Shown here piece by piece: positions 1-10,966 of a stretch of DNA of 64,000 bases (its first letter is position 1; the number at the start of each line of letters is the position of its first letter). Position numbers and translations under genes: made by a program. The notes beneath the pieces are model-generated. The model did no database searches. It was not told the origin of the DNA and saw only the letters and a program-made list of their open reading frames with translations. This DNA is from Capitulum mitella (Eukaryota; Arthropoda; Thecostraca; Pollicipedomorpha; Pollicipedidae), in contig CP099839.1 in NCBI GenBank assembly GCA_030062745.1, positions 42,085,891-42,149,890 of the forward strand, written 5' to 3'.

Positions 1-2200
1 GCTGGAAAATTTTTCAATGGGGCCAAAAGGACAAAAAAAAACATTACAAATGAATACTTTGAGGTTTATGAGAAAAACTGTTGGACTTCAGCAAAACAAG
101 TGTGTTGAGCAAACATCACAGGACAGATGTAAAACCTGATATGCCAAGAATCATTGTGTGAAACAAGCCAAAAGGAAATTCACAAAACAAAACATGTGAT
201 CAGTTGACAGTATGAATGCAAATATCCCACCTCCATACCTCACCACCAACACAACAGGTCAGCCAACCAGCATTACATGATATCACAATCAATATGGCAT
301 CTACAAGACCTTCAACTTAAAGAAGCAGGATCAGCCACCAAAAGTGCTGCCAAAACACAGGTAATCTTTGATGGATACTGAATATGTAATGGCTGGACAA
401 GCATCAACTTGCCCCAGTGCTCTGCCATCCAAAACAGTGGTGCCACAGATGGTGGGCATGAGACTATAGGAATTGTAAATTTACTTTACACACTAACCAG
501 AATGGGGCATTTCACTACCTTACCCTGATTGCAAAAGGCATCTGTGGGGCATAACGCTGCACCGAAGGCCATAATATGATACTTCAGGCGGAAGGTGATA
601 AAAGGTGCCATCAGACTTCATTCTGTCCAACAACCAGGTTACGTTGTGCAAAGAGCAGTGTAAGGTTATATCTCAATGAGGACCATGTGCTGGGCTGACC
701 ATTTAGTAATAAATTGTACATGTGTACTAAACATTACAGCCATACCACAAAATGGCCTCAGCCACATTGGTTCCTTGCCTTTAATTTGTCTATTTTTTTG
801 GCAGAATTACACTTGTGGCTTGCTTGAGATAATGTATGGTTGCCTAATCCTTTCTTTACCCACCAATGATGTGTAACTAAGATTTCTGCTTGCCAAAGCA
901 TGCAAAAATTCAATGCTGTCTTACTTTCAGGGGTTAGAAAAAACTACAGAACATGCTGATGTGGAAGTTATGCCACAAACTCCCATGCAACAGTGAGAAG
1001 ACCATTTCACATTTTCCCCAGTCACTGTCCAAGGCCCCATTGTCATGGATGGTAGGTGATTAGGGTGAGTTGATGCCTGCCCAACTGTTACCCACTGAAT
1101 TGTAGTGTTTTTCCACTTACTACTGAAGCAAAAGACCTGAAAAGACTTCCAATTTACTTTGCCATTTTTCCCTACCTAGAGGTGCTGTGGTATCTTAATG
1201 CATGCAACTGTTGAAACAAAATTGGAACCACAAATATGAACCAAATATTATTTTGAAGCTCAGGAGCCTATTTTCCTGAATTGAAAATCATGAACAATGC
1301 TAAGTGCTACAAAACCAGATAAGTTCAGTTCAGCCAACCAAGATAACAGACTTACACAGAAGAATAATAGGATACATATCTGGAGTATAAAACCAAATCA
1401 CTGTATAAGGACTTGGACAAGACAAATAGATGCCAGCCCATTATATCATAAGCAATTCAGACAGGCTGAAATACCTGTATATTTATCAGGAAAATCCAGC
1501 CTGTTGCTTTTTCTGCACTTGTTACCTAACCTGAAGAATGCCTTCTGAGCTTTACATATACATACATACCTGGGGACTGAAATAAAATTCACTTCCAAAT
1601 GCATTCAGGTTAATCATTTTAGGCACCTCGAAAATACCGCCTCCAAATGGACAGAAAATCGAGATATATTCAGAACATGCTTACCATATCTAAAGCAGTA
1701 ATTAAACGCCTCGTTGGTAAGTAGGTGAGCAAACAGCGGTTAGTTATTTCACAGCTATTAACCAGTATTCCGCCAAAAAAATGAGTCCAAAGTTCTATGA
1801 ATACTTTTCAGACGGGGCAATCGAATGGATTTGGTTGCGAAAAAAATCAAACCACGAAAACTTTACATATTGCAACCAAAGTCCAGCGTCCGCCTGCCTA
1901 TCCTTCACAATATCTTCATAGGCCGCGGAGTCGTCGTCGCCGTGACTCCGCAGTAAATGGTGCGGCGGGTTTGAAGCAGCGTAAAAGTGCAAAACAACAC
2001 ACTATCAGCTGAGCGGAAATTCAAGCACAGATTTTAGGTCCAGACTAAATGTTATAGCTGGATATATGAATGACGTCATAATTTTTCAGTTCACATATTT
2101 AAAACGGTTTTAGAAGGGAAAAGATGCTGTAAACCATAGCGTAATCAAGAAAAGACTGGCGACAGGGAGAAAGCCCCTCCTTGACTTTGACCAGAGTCGT
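1..2200. other. AT-rich stretch with no recognisable gene
   Basis: Both strands hold only short open frames (at most about 80 codons) with no familiar domain. I see no tandem array and no clear transposon end here. A (CGT)-rich patch near 1930-1945 gives an Arg-rich peptide that I regard as chance. Confidence 0.5.
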
Positions 2201-2210
2201 GAGGCCGGGG

Positions 2211-2540
2211 CGCAGCAAGGATTTTCTTAAGGGGAGGGGGGGGGGGCTGGAGCTCAGCGTGAACTAAAATCATACGAAAACCGCCTGTCGGGAAGACGAT
2301 GTGCAATTGTTTTCACAAACACGCTGGCCTAGGTTGGTTTCGGGTTTGAGCCAAACGGTGCAAACCCGGAACCAACGCCCAAGTATCCTACCTGCGCCGA
2401 GGGCGCGGTATAGGGTACTAGAGGCCGCAGGCCAGTAAAGGGTGCTATCGGATTTGGCTCGGTGCAACAGAGACCAGGTTAGGTTAGGTTAGGCCTGCCA
2501 AGGGGGGCCATGGGGGCCATGCCCCCCCGAGCCAAGCGGT
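2211..2540. repeat. Degenerate hAT-like MITE, interrupted
   Basis: The left end reads GGGGCGCAGCAAGGATTTTC followed by a long G run, and its interior matches the MITE at 3104-3248 for about 60 bases (shared AAATCATACGAAAACCGCCTG). The match then stops and resumes as a C-run near 2520, so a second sequence appears to lie inside it. GGGCGCAGCC-type termini are common in short non-autonomous hAT relatives. No target duplication was found. Confidence 0.4.
2477..2493 (+). repeat. Short TTAGG telomere-type run
   Basis: The run GGTTAGGTTAGGTTAGG gives three consecutive TTAGG units. TTAGG is the ancestral arthropod telomere repeat. The run is too short to prove a telomeric origin. Confidence 0.4.
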
Positions 2541-2674
2541 CTACACTAGATACATGGTGGTTTCGCATGAATGCGTAATAGTGGGCATATATATGTTGCA
2601 AAAACAAACATTATATGTTTTCCTGTACATTAAATATGAGATAAATTGCCTAAAATTGCTGCCTTTCCTTGTAA

Positions 2675-2733
2675 ATTTCGTCATATGCCTGTGGCATATG
2701 ACGAAATGTTGTCATGTGCCTGTGGCATATGAC
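2675..2733. repeat. Two consecutive hairpins with identical TGT loops
   Basis: 2675-2689 and 2693-2707 are perfect 15-bp arms (ATTTCGTCATATGCC and its complement) around a TGT loop. Immediately downstream, 2711-2720 and 2724-2733 form a second hairpin with the same loop and one mismatch. It may be a degenerate tandem palindrome. There is no T-run or other sign of a terminator. Confidence 0.6.
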
Positions 2734-3103
2734 CAAATTTGACATTTGGTCCCCCTGAGGAAAATCCCGGCAACGTGCCTGGGTTAGGCTAGGCTACTAT
2801 TTTAGGTCCGTTCTTTTTTCGACACCAACCTTTTCCGATACGGACCTTAAGTTTACTAACCCTTTGGTTAAAAAATTTTTCCTTACGAGCCTTTTCTCTT
2901 ACGAACCAATTTCGCACGGACCTGTTTCAGTACGAACCTAGCCCAGTACACGGTCCCTTTTGAAACAAAACCTGATACAGTGCTTCGCGCGACCCAACCT
3001 CTTCGCTGGACAGTGCCAAATCCGATCGCACCTTTTTATCGGCCTGCGGCCTCAAGTATCCAATGCAGCGCCTTCGGCGCGGCGTTACGCCTACGGCTTA
3101 ACA

Positions 3104-3248
3104 CATGGGCGCAGCCAGGATTTTCTTAAGAGAGGGGGGGGTGGGATCCTAGCAAGAACCGAAATCATACGAAAACCGCCTGCTGGGAAGACGATGTGCA
3201 ATGGGCCTAAGGGGGGTCTGGCCCCCCCCCCTTGGCTGCGCCTGTGCC
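3104..3248. mobile_element. Short hAT-like MITE
   Basis: About 145 bp bounded by GGGCGCAGCCAGG at the left and its approximate complement GGCTGCGCCTG at the right, with a G-run inside one end and a C-run inside the other. The interior matches 2211-2310. It has no coding capacity. A target duplication could not be fixed. Confidence 0.55.
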
Positions 3249-3249
3249 G

Positions 3250-3910
3250 TGAGACCACTTGTGGTGCCGAGACTGTGCGGGGCCTGGGACGGTCAGGGGC
3301 CCTGAAACAACCAAGGGCCGCGAGATAGCCAGTGCCCCTGGGATGATCAAAGACCCTGGGATTTTCGAGGACCCTCAGGGACTGCCAGGGATGGGTGGAA
3401 CCACCGGGGGCCAGGAGGAACATGTTCCCTCCAATTTTGTCAAAATGGGCTTTGTCCCCTCCCAAATTTTTACCGGAAAATGAATGCTCTTCCCAATTTC
3501 CCTTTGTCAGATCAGATTTTGGGCCAGGGTGTCCCACCAGATTCTGACTTGTCATCCCCATTTCTGGCGCGTGGCTACACCCTTTTTGCCAGGGATCTTA
3601 AGACGGTCCTAGGGGCCATGGGACTGTCATGAGCAGCCAGGGAACCAGGAGCGATCAGGGGCCCTGGGACGATCGGGGCCCTGAGATGTCCATGAACCAT
3701 GTAACAGTCAGATGCCCTGATACAACCAAAAGTCCTAAAGCGGTCGGAGATCCTGAGAAGGGTAAGGGCCCTGAATGGTCGGGGCCCGGGACAGTCATGA
3801 GCCCGGAGACAGTCAGCGGCCCTGGGCCCGAGGCTGGTCGAGGGTCCTGGGACAGTCAGGGGTCCAGGGGTGGCCAGGGGCTCAGGAATGGTCAGGGTAT
3901 TGGGACAACC
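3250..3910. repeat. GC-rich degenerate minisatellite (about 31-bp unit)
   Basis: The repeat theme is GGGCCCTGAGACGGTCAGG with many variants. It is the same minisatellite seen inside the larger elements at 10465-14108 and 54514-56471, so this is probably a fragment of that family. It is interrupted by the MITE at 3393-3586. The Gly/Pro-rich open frames in it are by-products of the repeat. Confidence 0.6.
3393..3586. mobile_element. 194-bp MITE with 10-bp target duplication
   Basis: Direct repeats TGCCAGGGAT flank the insert at 3383-3392 and 3587-3596. The insert begins GGGTGGAACCACC and near its right end carries GTGGCTACACCC, giving loosely matching inverted ends. It splits the surrounding minisatellite. 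The 8-10 bp duplication fits hAT (8) or Mutator-like (9-10) insertion, and I cannot choose between them. Confidence 0.55.
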
Positions 3911-4316
3911 TGAGCAGTGAGACTGGCTGCAGTCTGATGACGGACGAAAATACTGTAACGCTCACCTATTGCAATCAGCTTCGAAAACCAGCTCTCCGCC
4001 TCAAACCAGAGCAGATTGGAATGACGTCTGAAATGACAGACCGATCGAAATCGGCCTCTTTTACTGATCCACAGGAGCGTCGGAACCTCTGTAGATAAAG
4101 GGGGCAAGTGTGATTTTTTACCTCGTTTCTTTCCACGAACCGCTATGTGGTTATTGTTAAATAATGCCCAAAGTTAGGAGGGTAGCCTCCCCCCTCTACC
4201 CCTACCCCCGGCTCCTAGGCCCGGCCAAACCGGACAGTTAACAGAAACGTGACCATATTAACGTCTAAACAAACATGTACACAACGATATTCCATGCAGT
4301 AATGATCCAATATGAA

Positions 4317-5597
4317 TAAAAAGTTAGCAGTCGATTTGAGAGATTCCATTCATTCGACACAATCGCAAGAATAACTGGCAGTTGATCTGAGGCATTCGAC
4401 ACATTCGACACATTCGCCAAAATGATAAAGTTAGCAGCCGATTCGACACATTCGACGCATTCGGTACATTCTCGTGTATAACGGGTAATCGATTCGAGAC
4501 ATTCAACACATTCGCCGTGTATTGCTTGCAGCCGATTTGAGGTATTCGACACATTTCATACATTCAGCGTGTGTTACTTGCAGCCGATTGAAGATATTTG
4601 ACGCATTCAATACGTTTTCTATGCATAGTTCGCAGCCGGTTTGAAACATTCGACACATTCGATGCTGGATATAATTTGCAGCCGATTCCAGACACCCGAC
4701 ACATTCCATACATTTACTGTGCATAGTTTGCAACCGATTCGAGACATTCGACACATTTTATATATTTAGCGTGTGTAACTTGCAGATGATTTGATATATC
4801 AGACACATTCGATACATCCACCGTGTATAGTCTGTAGACGACTAGAGGCATTCGAGACATCCGATACATTCGGCGTGTATAACTTGCGGCCGATTCAGAC
4901 ATTCGACACATCTGACACGTGCACCATGTATTTCACAGATTATTTGAGACATTGGACACATCGGACACGGGTTGGCAATCGCCAACGCCGACTAAAGTTT
5001 CCAATCGATTTAAGACATTTAACACATTCATTACATTCACCGCGTATTGTTTTCGCCGAATCAACCGGATCGACTGAAAACTATACGCGGGAGTGCCGAC
5101 AGTACTGAATATCTCGAATCGGCTGCAGACTATACGTTGTGAATGTACAGAATGCGTCAAATGTCTCAAGTCGGCTGATAACTACGTACGATGAATGCAT
5201 GAAATGTGTCCAATGTGTCATTCGGCTGCAAACTAGACGGTGAATGTACCGAATGTGTCAAATATCTCGAATCGGCTGCATACTGCACACGATGAATGTG
5301 TCGAATGTCTCTCAATGGCTGAAAACGATATACGGTAAAGGTATAGAATGTGTCGAATGTCTCGAATCGGCTGAAAACTGTATGCAGCGAATGTATCGAA
5401 CGTGTCCAATGTCTTGAATCGGCTGCAGACTATACACAGTGAATGTATTGAATGAGTCGAATGCCTTGAATCGGCCGCAAATTGTACACGCTGAGTGTGT
5501 CAAATGTCTCAAATCGGCTGCAACATGTTATGCAACGACATGTTAATGTGTCGACTGCGTCGAATGTCTCGAATCGACTGCTAACTTTTTACTCGGT
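4317..5597. repeat. Foldback element made of ~52-bp tandem repeats
   Basis: From 4317 to about 5050 roughly thirteen ~52-bp units run in one orientation (landmarks GCAGCCGATT, GACATTCGACACATTC). From about 5060 to 5597 nine or ten units run in the opposite orientation (GAATGTGTCGAATG, AATCGGCTGC). The two outer ends are mirror images: TAAAAAGTTAGCAGTCGATT at 4317 and its near-exact complement ending at 5597. This is the architecture of foldback transposons, whose long inverted ends are internally repetitive. No transposase or clear target duplication is visible. It is not a CRISPR array: there are no unique spacers and the units are diverged. Confidence 0.7.
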
Positions 5598-5648
5598 GAT
5601 CCCAACCAGACACGTAACGGCTCCTTCCACCTCACCGCAAAACAGATG

Positions 5649-5835
5649 TGCAGGGAAAGGACAAAGATGCGCCTCAGACAGTACCTCTGAGCAGCGCGCA
5701 AGGATGTCGGGAAGGAAAAAAGAGTGCGTTCCAGGCAGGGGCAGTGAGCAAACGCGCCTGGGAACGATGGGTAAGCAAAAGAAGTGCGCCTCAGGGAATA
5801 ACTCTACGCGGACGAGCTCAGGAGCGAATCGGAGG
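5649..5835. repeat. Degenerate tandem repeat, about 60 bp x 3
   Basis: Three successive units share the order GGAAAGGACAAAGA-like, GTGCGCCTCAG-like and GAGC/GCGC blocks. Divergence is high. The open frame across it (Ser/Arg/Lys-rich) shows no known domain. Confidence 0.45.
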
Positions 5836-5964
5836 GCCAGCTCCCATTGCTTCCCGACCTGTTAGCGATGTCAGTTTGGGGTCACTTGTTGAAAGGTTAG
5901 CCGGCCAATGGAAGACTGAAAAAAAAGCTGCAGTCGAAACACATAAAACTATCGATATCCAGCA

Positions 5965-6045
5965 CAAAGGTCAGGAATCGAACCCGGCTTGTTCCCATAT
6001 ATCGAAAACAGCCTACCATTGGACAATCTTTTCGCGCGCGGACGC
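5965..6045 (-). repeat. tRNA-like (SINE or tRNA relic) sequence
   Basis: On the minus strand a GGGTTCGATTCC B-box lies about 40 bases after CCAATGGTAGG, which resembles an A-box. The T-stem does not pair fully, so a working tRNA is unlikely. A tRNA-derived SINE head or a decayed tRNA is more likely. Confidence 0.4.
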
Positions 6046-6479
6046 ATGCGTAAGACCGCGGGAAAACAGCAATGCGCAAACTATTTCATTTACTGTATTT
6101 GTTTTGTAGATTTCTGGGTTGGTAAGAACAACGCCTGATTTTACTTCAGGGACCCATCAAAGTAAGGTGGACAAAATCTGGGAAGTTTCCCTAACGTGGG
6201 GTCAGCTGGGGCCCTGAAATTTGGGTTCGCCATATCGCGGAAAGAATCCTGGCCTACCACTGGCTGGAAACATACAGTTAAACAATCAGTAAGTTTAGAA
6301 TTAACAAGCGTTGCAATCCGACGGCGACAACCTACAGCGGTTACCCCATTGTTTCCATACATTAACGAAACCGTTATGTTTAAGTTCGGGGAGATTGTCA
6401 AGGCACTGGCAATATCAAAAGTATGGGCATCTCTGTCCGCGACCGCATTACAAAATATTTTCTCATAACAATCTTTTCA

Positions 6480-6541
6480 CAGTTGGTTGGTTGGTTATAG
6501 GAGCTTAGGGGCGCACCGACTGCAGGGTCATTCGGCGCCCA
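6480..6541 (-). mobile_element. Tiny retroposon R5, copy 1 (62 bp)
   Basis: On the minus strand it runs from a GGGCGCCGAATGACC head to an (AACC)n tail. It is flanked by 10-bp direct repeats AATCTTTTCA at 6470-6479 and 6542-6551. Near-identical units occur at 23027-23083 and 62324-62385, each with its own target duplication. The middle can fold because GGGCGC pairs with GCGCCC. Confidence 0.8.
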
Positions 6542-6551
6542 AATCTTTTCA

Positions 6552-7735
6552 TAGTTTTTCCCCAAAGTACATACTTATTTTGCGACTGTGAAACAGTTGG
6601 ATTCGGAAATCAGTAAATTAGCCATTACTCAAACTAATGTGATCCGTCTGTGGGTCCGACAAGTTTTATTTGTCTTATCAGTGGTTTATTTCATTTCGAC
6701 GATGCTTTCTTCACAACAATGTAGCCAGCATTTTCTCACGGCACTTCCGCTGAAAGGGCTTTCTCAGTGGGGACGATATGGCCGTGTAGTTTACAGCCTA
6801 GCATGTTGGCTATACTGTAATCCGTATGAGTTACATCAGACCCCTCCTCTTTGCCCAAACTTCCTCCCCTTTGATTTTTTCTGGCACAGCCTCTAAACTA
6901 TGAGACCCAGCGGCTGAAGTTTTAGTTAACCACACACTTTTAAAACAACACGTGCATCCTCATTTTGAATACGGAATAGTCGACCAGAGATCAAGTCATA
7001 TGAGTTGATGAAATTAAATGATGGTTTTCAGGTTCTGCAAAACTTTGGTATCCTTTTTTTGTACAGTTTGCAAGACACCAATCGGGGATAACACAAAGAC
7101 TAAGTATCAGCTATCGCGAATGTCAATGGTGACTTCAAGTGATGTCAACGAGGGTCATTTGCTACCTTTACAATGTTGATTTAAGCTCTTTTCCAAAAAC
7201 ATTACGTCTAGTGACAAAAGTAATGCAGATACAGTTGCAATTTCTTTCATTTTTAGCTTCGCAAGCAATTCTGGACCAGTAACATGTATGCAAAAGCACA
7301 AGGGTGAAGTCACGAGCCAATTTAACCTGAATTAGGTTTGACTTCGGGTCACATTTTACAAAACTGTGGTTTGTCGGGGCAATAATGCCCTCACTAACTA
7401 AAAGATGGCGGAATACCCCAGTCAGTGCCAAGTTAAGTCCCTTCTTGTTCCCCGTCGTTTGTCTATTTCTGCTAAAGGCAGGAGGGCAGAAAGATGCCAC
7501 CATTTGGGAAATAAGTCACATGGAACCACATACGCTAGGACAAGCCTCCTGCGTGCACCTCAGCACGTTGGGTGTGTCTCACCCTTCACGTAGAGAACCC
7601 AGATACGGGACATTCAGTATTTCATTCGGTGGCATGCTCCCGAATTGCACCAGTATTTTTTTCTTGGGGGGGGGCGGCGAACGAATGCTGAAACAAGAGA
7701 TTGCACGTAAATGTTGAAACAACATTGACTTAACG
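6552..7735. other. No recognisable gene
   Basis: Open frames up to about 110 codons occur on both strands without a familiar domain. A G-run lies near 7668-7677. No convincing repeat end was found. Confidence 0.4.
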
Positions 7736-7740
7736 TTCAC

Positions 7741-7975
7741 CTCGTTCTCGTGTGGTGAACGTGGTGAACGACAACAAGTCGAAGGCATGCCTTGAACTCT
7801 GTTGCGACAAAGGAACTGCCGTTTTCAGTTGCCAACTCCAGGAACTTGATGTCAGTTTTTGATGACGGGCTGAAACAGAATCCAAGTTCAGGTCACTTCG
7901 AGAAATAGTCAGTGAGGACTAAAGCGAATCGATGGCGTTGCTCACCACTATCCATCGGACCGAACAAATTAACCG
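7741..7975 (-). mobile_element. Ty3/gypsy-like LTR retrotransposon fossil (integrase part)
   Basis: A minus-strand stretch encodes peptides typical of a retroelement integrase core, including RFALVLTDYFSK and, further on, ENGSSFVATEFKA. The family resemblance is to Ty3/gypsy. Only this part of the polyprotein is recognisable and the copy is broken. No LTRs, gag, protease or reverse transcriptase were identified next to it. The lack of neighbours suggests an old remnant. Confidence 0.5.
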
Positions 7976-9828
7976 GCTTCCTTCTCAAGCCATCCGGGAA
8001 CGGCACTGGAGCCGGTGGCGCCTTTCCTGTCGACAAAATTGAAACAGTCAGTGCGGACATCAAGATCCTTCACAAACAGTTTCTCAAGAGCACCAACAGT
8101 GGCATCATGAGCAACATCGAGCCTCGCAGCCTCCTCGTAATTAATGGTCGGACGGTCAGACTTCACATTTCTTTCTTCGTCTGGAGCTCCTTCCATGGCG
8201 AGATACAGCCGACATGCTTTAGCATCCACCGAATAAAACAACAGGGCCTTCCGCCCAGTCGCAGACCTTTCCTCCCAACCAGCCACAATCACGCACAGCA
8301 GGGAATCTGCAGACCAGCACCGTCACGGCACAGTCGGCTACCGGCGCGGACAAACCGCTACGGATCGGGTGGAGGCGCTGTGGTATATTACAAGCAAACA
8401 GTGGAACAACGAAAGCCTGTGTACCAGGCAAGTCGGCTGCTGACCGCGCTGTTTATTTTCTGGCTTCTTTTTTGACGCAGCAGTCAGGATTGACTATTAG
8501 CGTCGTAGTCGGAAGGCGACTAATCTTGAGTCAAGTCGTGTGTCTCGTCAGGCGTCAGCCAGCCGTCTGTGCTGATCGCGCTCTGACCCCGAGCGGCCGC
8601 AGGCAAACAAACGTAACCTCTGTAAGATCAGTGACGTCACATCGCCCGCGGGCGGTCGGGATCCGCCACCTGGTCTCGTCCGGTCCGACCCGGCACCGAG
8701 CCGGCCTGGCCTAACGACGCTTCAGCATGATGTAATACACATTTCCAACGCGAGTCGGTTCAAACGAGCGCGGCATGGCGCAGTTGATACCGTCAGATGC
8801 GCGGATGGTTCGTCGCATGAACATTATTCGACAAACACGTCCTCTTATCGGAAAAGTGCATCTCGCATCGACATAACACATTTCGGTTGCAAAGGACATT
8901 GGATTTCGATCATCTGCGCCATATCGTCACCGGCCACTAGATTTAGACGTAGTTCAGTGGAGTTCGTTACTGGTCATTAGAGAGTGGCACGGTGTAGCTG
9001 ATTTAGGCAAGCGTCATTCAATTTCGCTGACGGTGAAATTGCATTTTACCGTTTAGTGTTATTAATTCTACGTCTGCCCGCTCAATGGAGGCACGCAGTG
9101 TAGTTTCCTTCAATCGCATAACACTAAATCTTCCATGATACCTAATTGGTCCACGTTACAGAGAAGCATATTTACCGGGGCTTCTTGTTCATTTCATTGA
9201 ATGACATATGACATTCAAAAATGGTCCTGGCGCACATTCATTGTTCACCAGGACCTTTTTGGCATATATATAACTAGTAATTGTATTTTATGTAGCAATA
9301 TTTCCTTTCATGTGCAAAATGCAAAAAAGTCTGAGACCATCTAGTCATAATCAATAACAGTCCCATACCAATGTTCACAACAGCGAGCGCAACGACAGCA
9401 TGGGCTGAAAGTATGGCTCAATCCTGGAGACGAGCCACTCAGGTCAAATCCGTATGCTACAGCCTGTCTGACCTGCCATAGCGCCAGCGACCCCCGCCCG
9501 ACCCATCACTCGTCCCAGGAAGGCCGCAGCCACCTTCTCCCGCGCGATGGCTGCCATCACCTGATCAGCAAGATCACCGAGGATGACATCCCGTCACGTC
9601 CCCTCTGATCACGGTGCCCCGCCGCCAGCGCCGCCTCGCGGTCGTCCGCTCTCCCAAGTGCTCTCGTATTAAATGCCATACCTACTTTTCTGATGTTAAA
9701 AGTCAAATCTTGCCATCAGCGAAACCAATCTTCAAGTCGTCTAAGTTAACTACGAACTGGCGAAACCGAATACGGTGTTACGAAATTAAATAGGCCCAAG
9801 GCCGGTATTGAATGCCCCTGTCGAAGTC
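7976..9828. other. No recognisable gene
   Basis: A 107-codon minus frame (7969-8292) directly precedes the integrase fossil in transcription order but has no recognisable domain. A ~44-base stretch at 8526-8569 recurs at 34230-34273. 8570-8715 and 9480-9660 are GC-rich without clear coding signal. Confidence 0.4.
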
Positions 9829-10254
9829 CATTGATACAGTTCGAAAATGAACAGATGAAATCCCTCATTTGGTAAAATCTGTCGAAAAGGGTGAACAAGT
9901 GCCAAAAGTCGTGCATGCGTGACGACAAGAATTGCGCTATGCCGCGTTCAGTGGAACGGATGTCGACTCGCATTGATACAGTTCGAAAATGAACAGATGA
10001 AATCCCTCATTTGGTAAAATCTGTCGAAAAGGGTGAACAAGTGCCAAAAGTCGTGTATGCGTGACGACAAGAATTGCGCTATGCCGCGTTCAGTGGAACG
10101 GATGTCGACTCGCATTGATACAGTTCGAAAATGAACAGATGAAATCCCTCATTTGGTAAAATCTGTCGAAAAGGGTGAACAAGTGCCAAAAGTCGTGCAT
10201 GCGTGACGACAAGAATTGCGCTATGCCGCGTTCAGTGGAACGGATGTCGACTCG
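9829..10254. repeat. 142-bp tandem repeat, three nearly identical copies
   Basis: Units begin at 9829, 9971 and 10113 (CATTGATACAGTTCG) and differ by only about one base, for example GTGCATGCG versus GTGTATGCG. The near-identity shows a recent duplication or a very young satellite seed. The unit contains no long open frame. Confidence 0.9.
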
Positions 10255-10966
10255 CATTGGAAAATGGTGTAAATTAACGATAGCAAAAGATAATGGTTGA
10301 CTAGTTCAGTAGTTCACATGACTTCACGATAAAAACATACCTACCTGGGCCATTGAGTGATGGTTTCCTCTGCGAATCGAAAAAAATGCATCGTTGCGTT
10401 TGCGGAGCGTTTGTCACGAACATAACACAGGAGTTCCACGAAGGCACAACGTGTACACGGACGCCAGGGACGAATGGTCAGCTCGGACCCCCTATCGGAC
10501 GGCTCCCCATTTTCTGTTTTGCAGATGTGAAAAGGACGTTGATTTTCTCGGCTCCAGGCCGAAACATTTGGTGAAACTGTGCGTTTTTTTTTTGGACCAC
10601 GTAAAGTGACCGAAACAAATTAAGCGCATCACCTTATTTGGGAAAATTTTGCGCTTTGTTCCCTTACAAAGTGGCCGAAATGTTACAACAACGGCAGGAT
10701 TTTAGGCGGCTGCGTCCCTCCCTCTACTTCAGATATCGTGCCAGTATCTGGTCCAGAAGCTCCTTTGCCCCTTTGTAGCATTCTCGAAACTTTTTTGCCA
10801 GCTTTTTGGTGGTCTCGGGCTGTCTGCCGTAACAGGGCCCTATAGTTGTGTCAGGTCCCTTTTACAGTTTGACGTGTCCCACGGGATGTTTCGGGCGCTC
10901 TTTTCCAGTTTCAGGGACACCTCTTGCAGCATCATGAACTCATCTGGCAGCTTCAGGGACTCTTAA

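Larger units (their letters stand above)
2330..3100. repeat. Imperfect inverted repeat pair (2370-2470 and 2990-3100)
   Basis: The segment around 2370-2470 reappears in reverse complement at about 2990-3100. Shared landmarks are a GCCAAATCCGAT block, a GGCCTGCGGCCTC block and an AAGTATCC block. The arms are diverged and no coding potential is visible. Confidence 0.5.

Noticed and set aside
4317-5597. Array that superficially looks like CRISPR repeats
   Set aside because: Units are diverged, contiguous and change direction midway, there are no unique spacers, and the DNA is animal.
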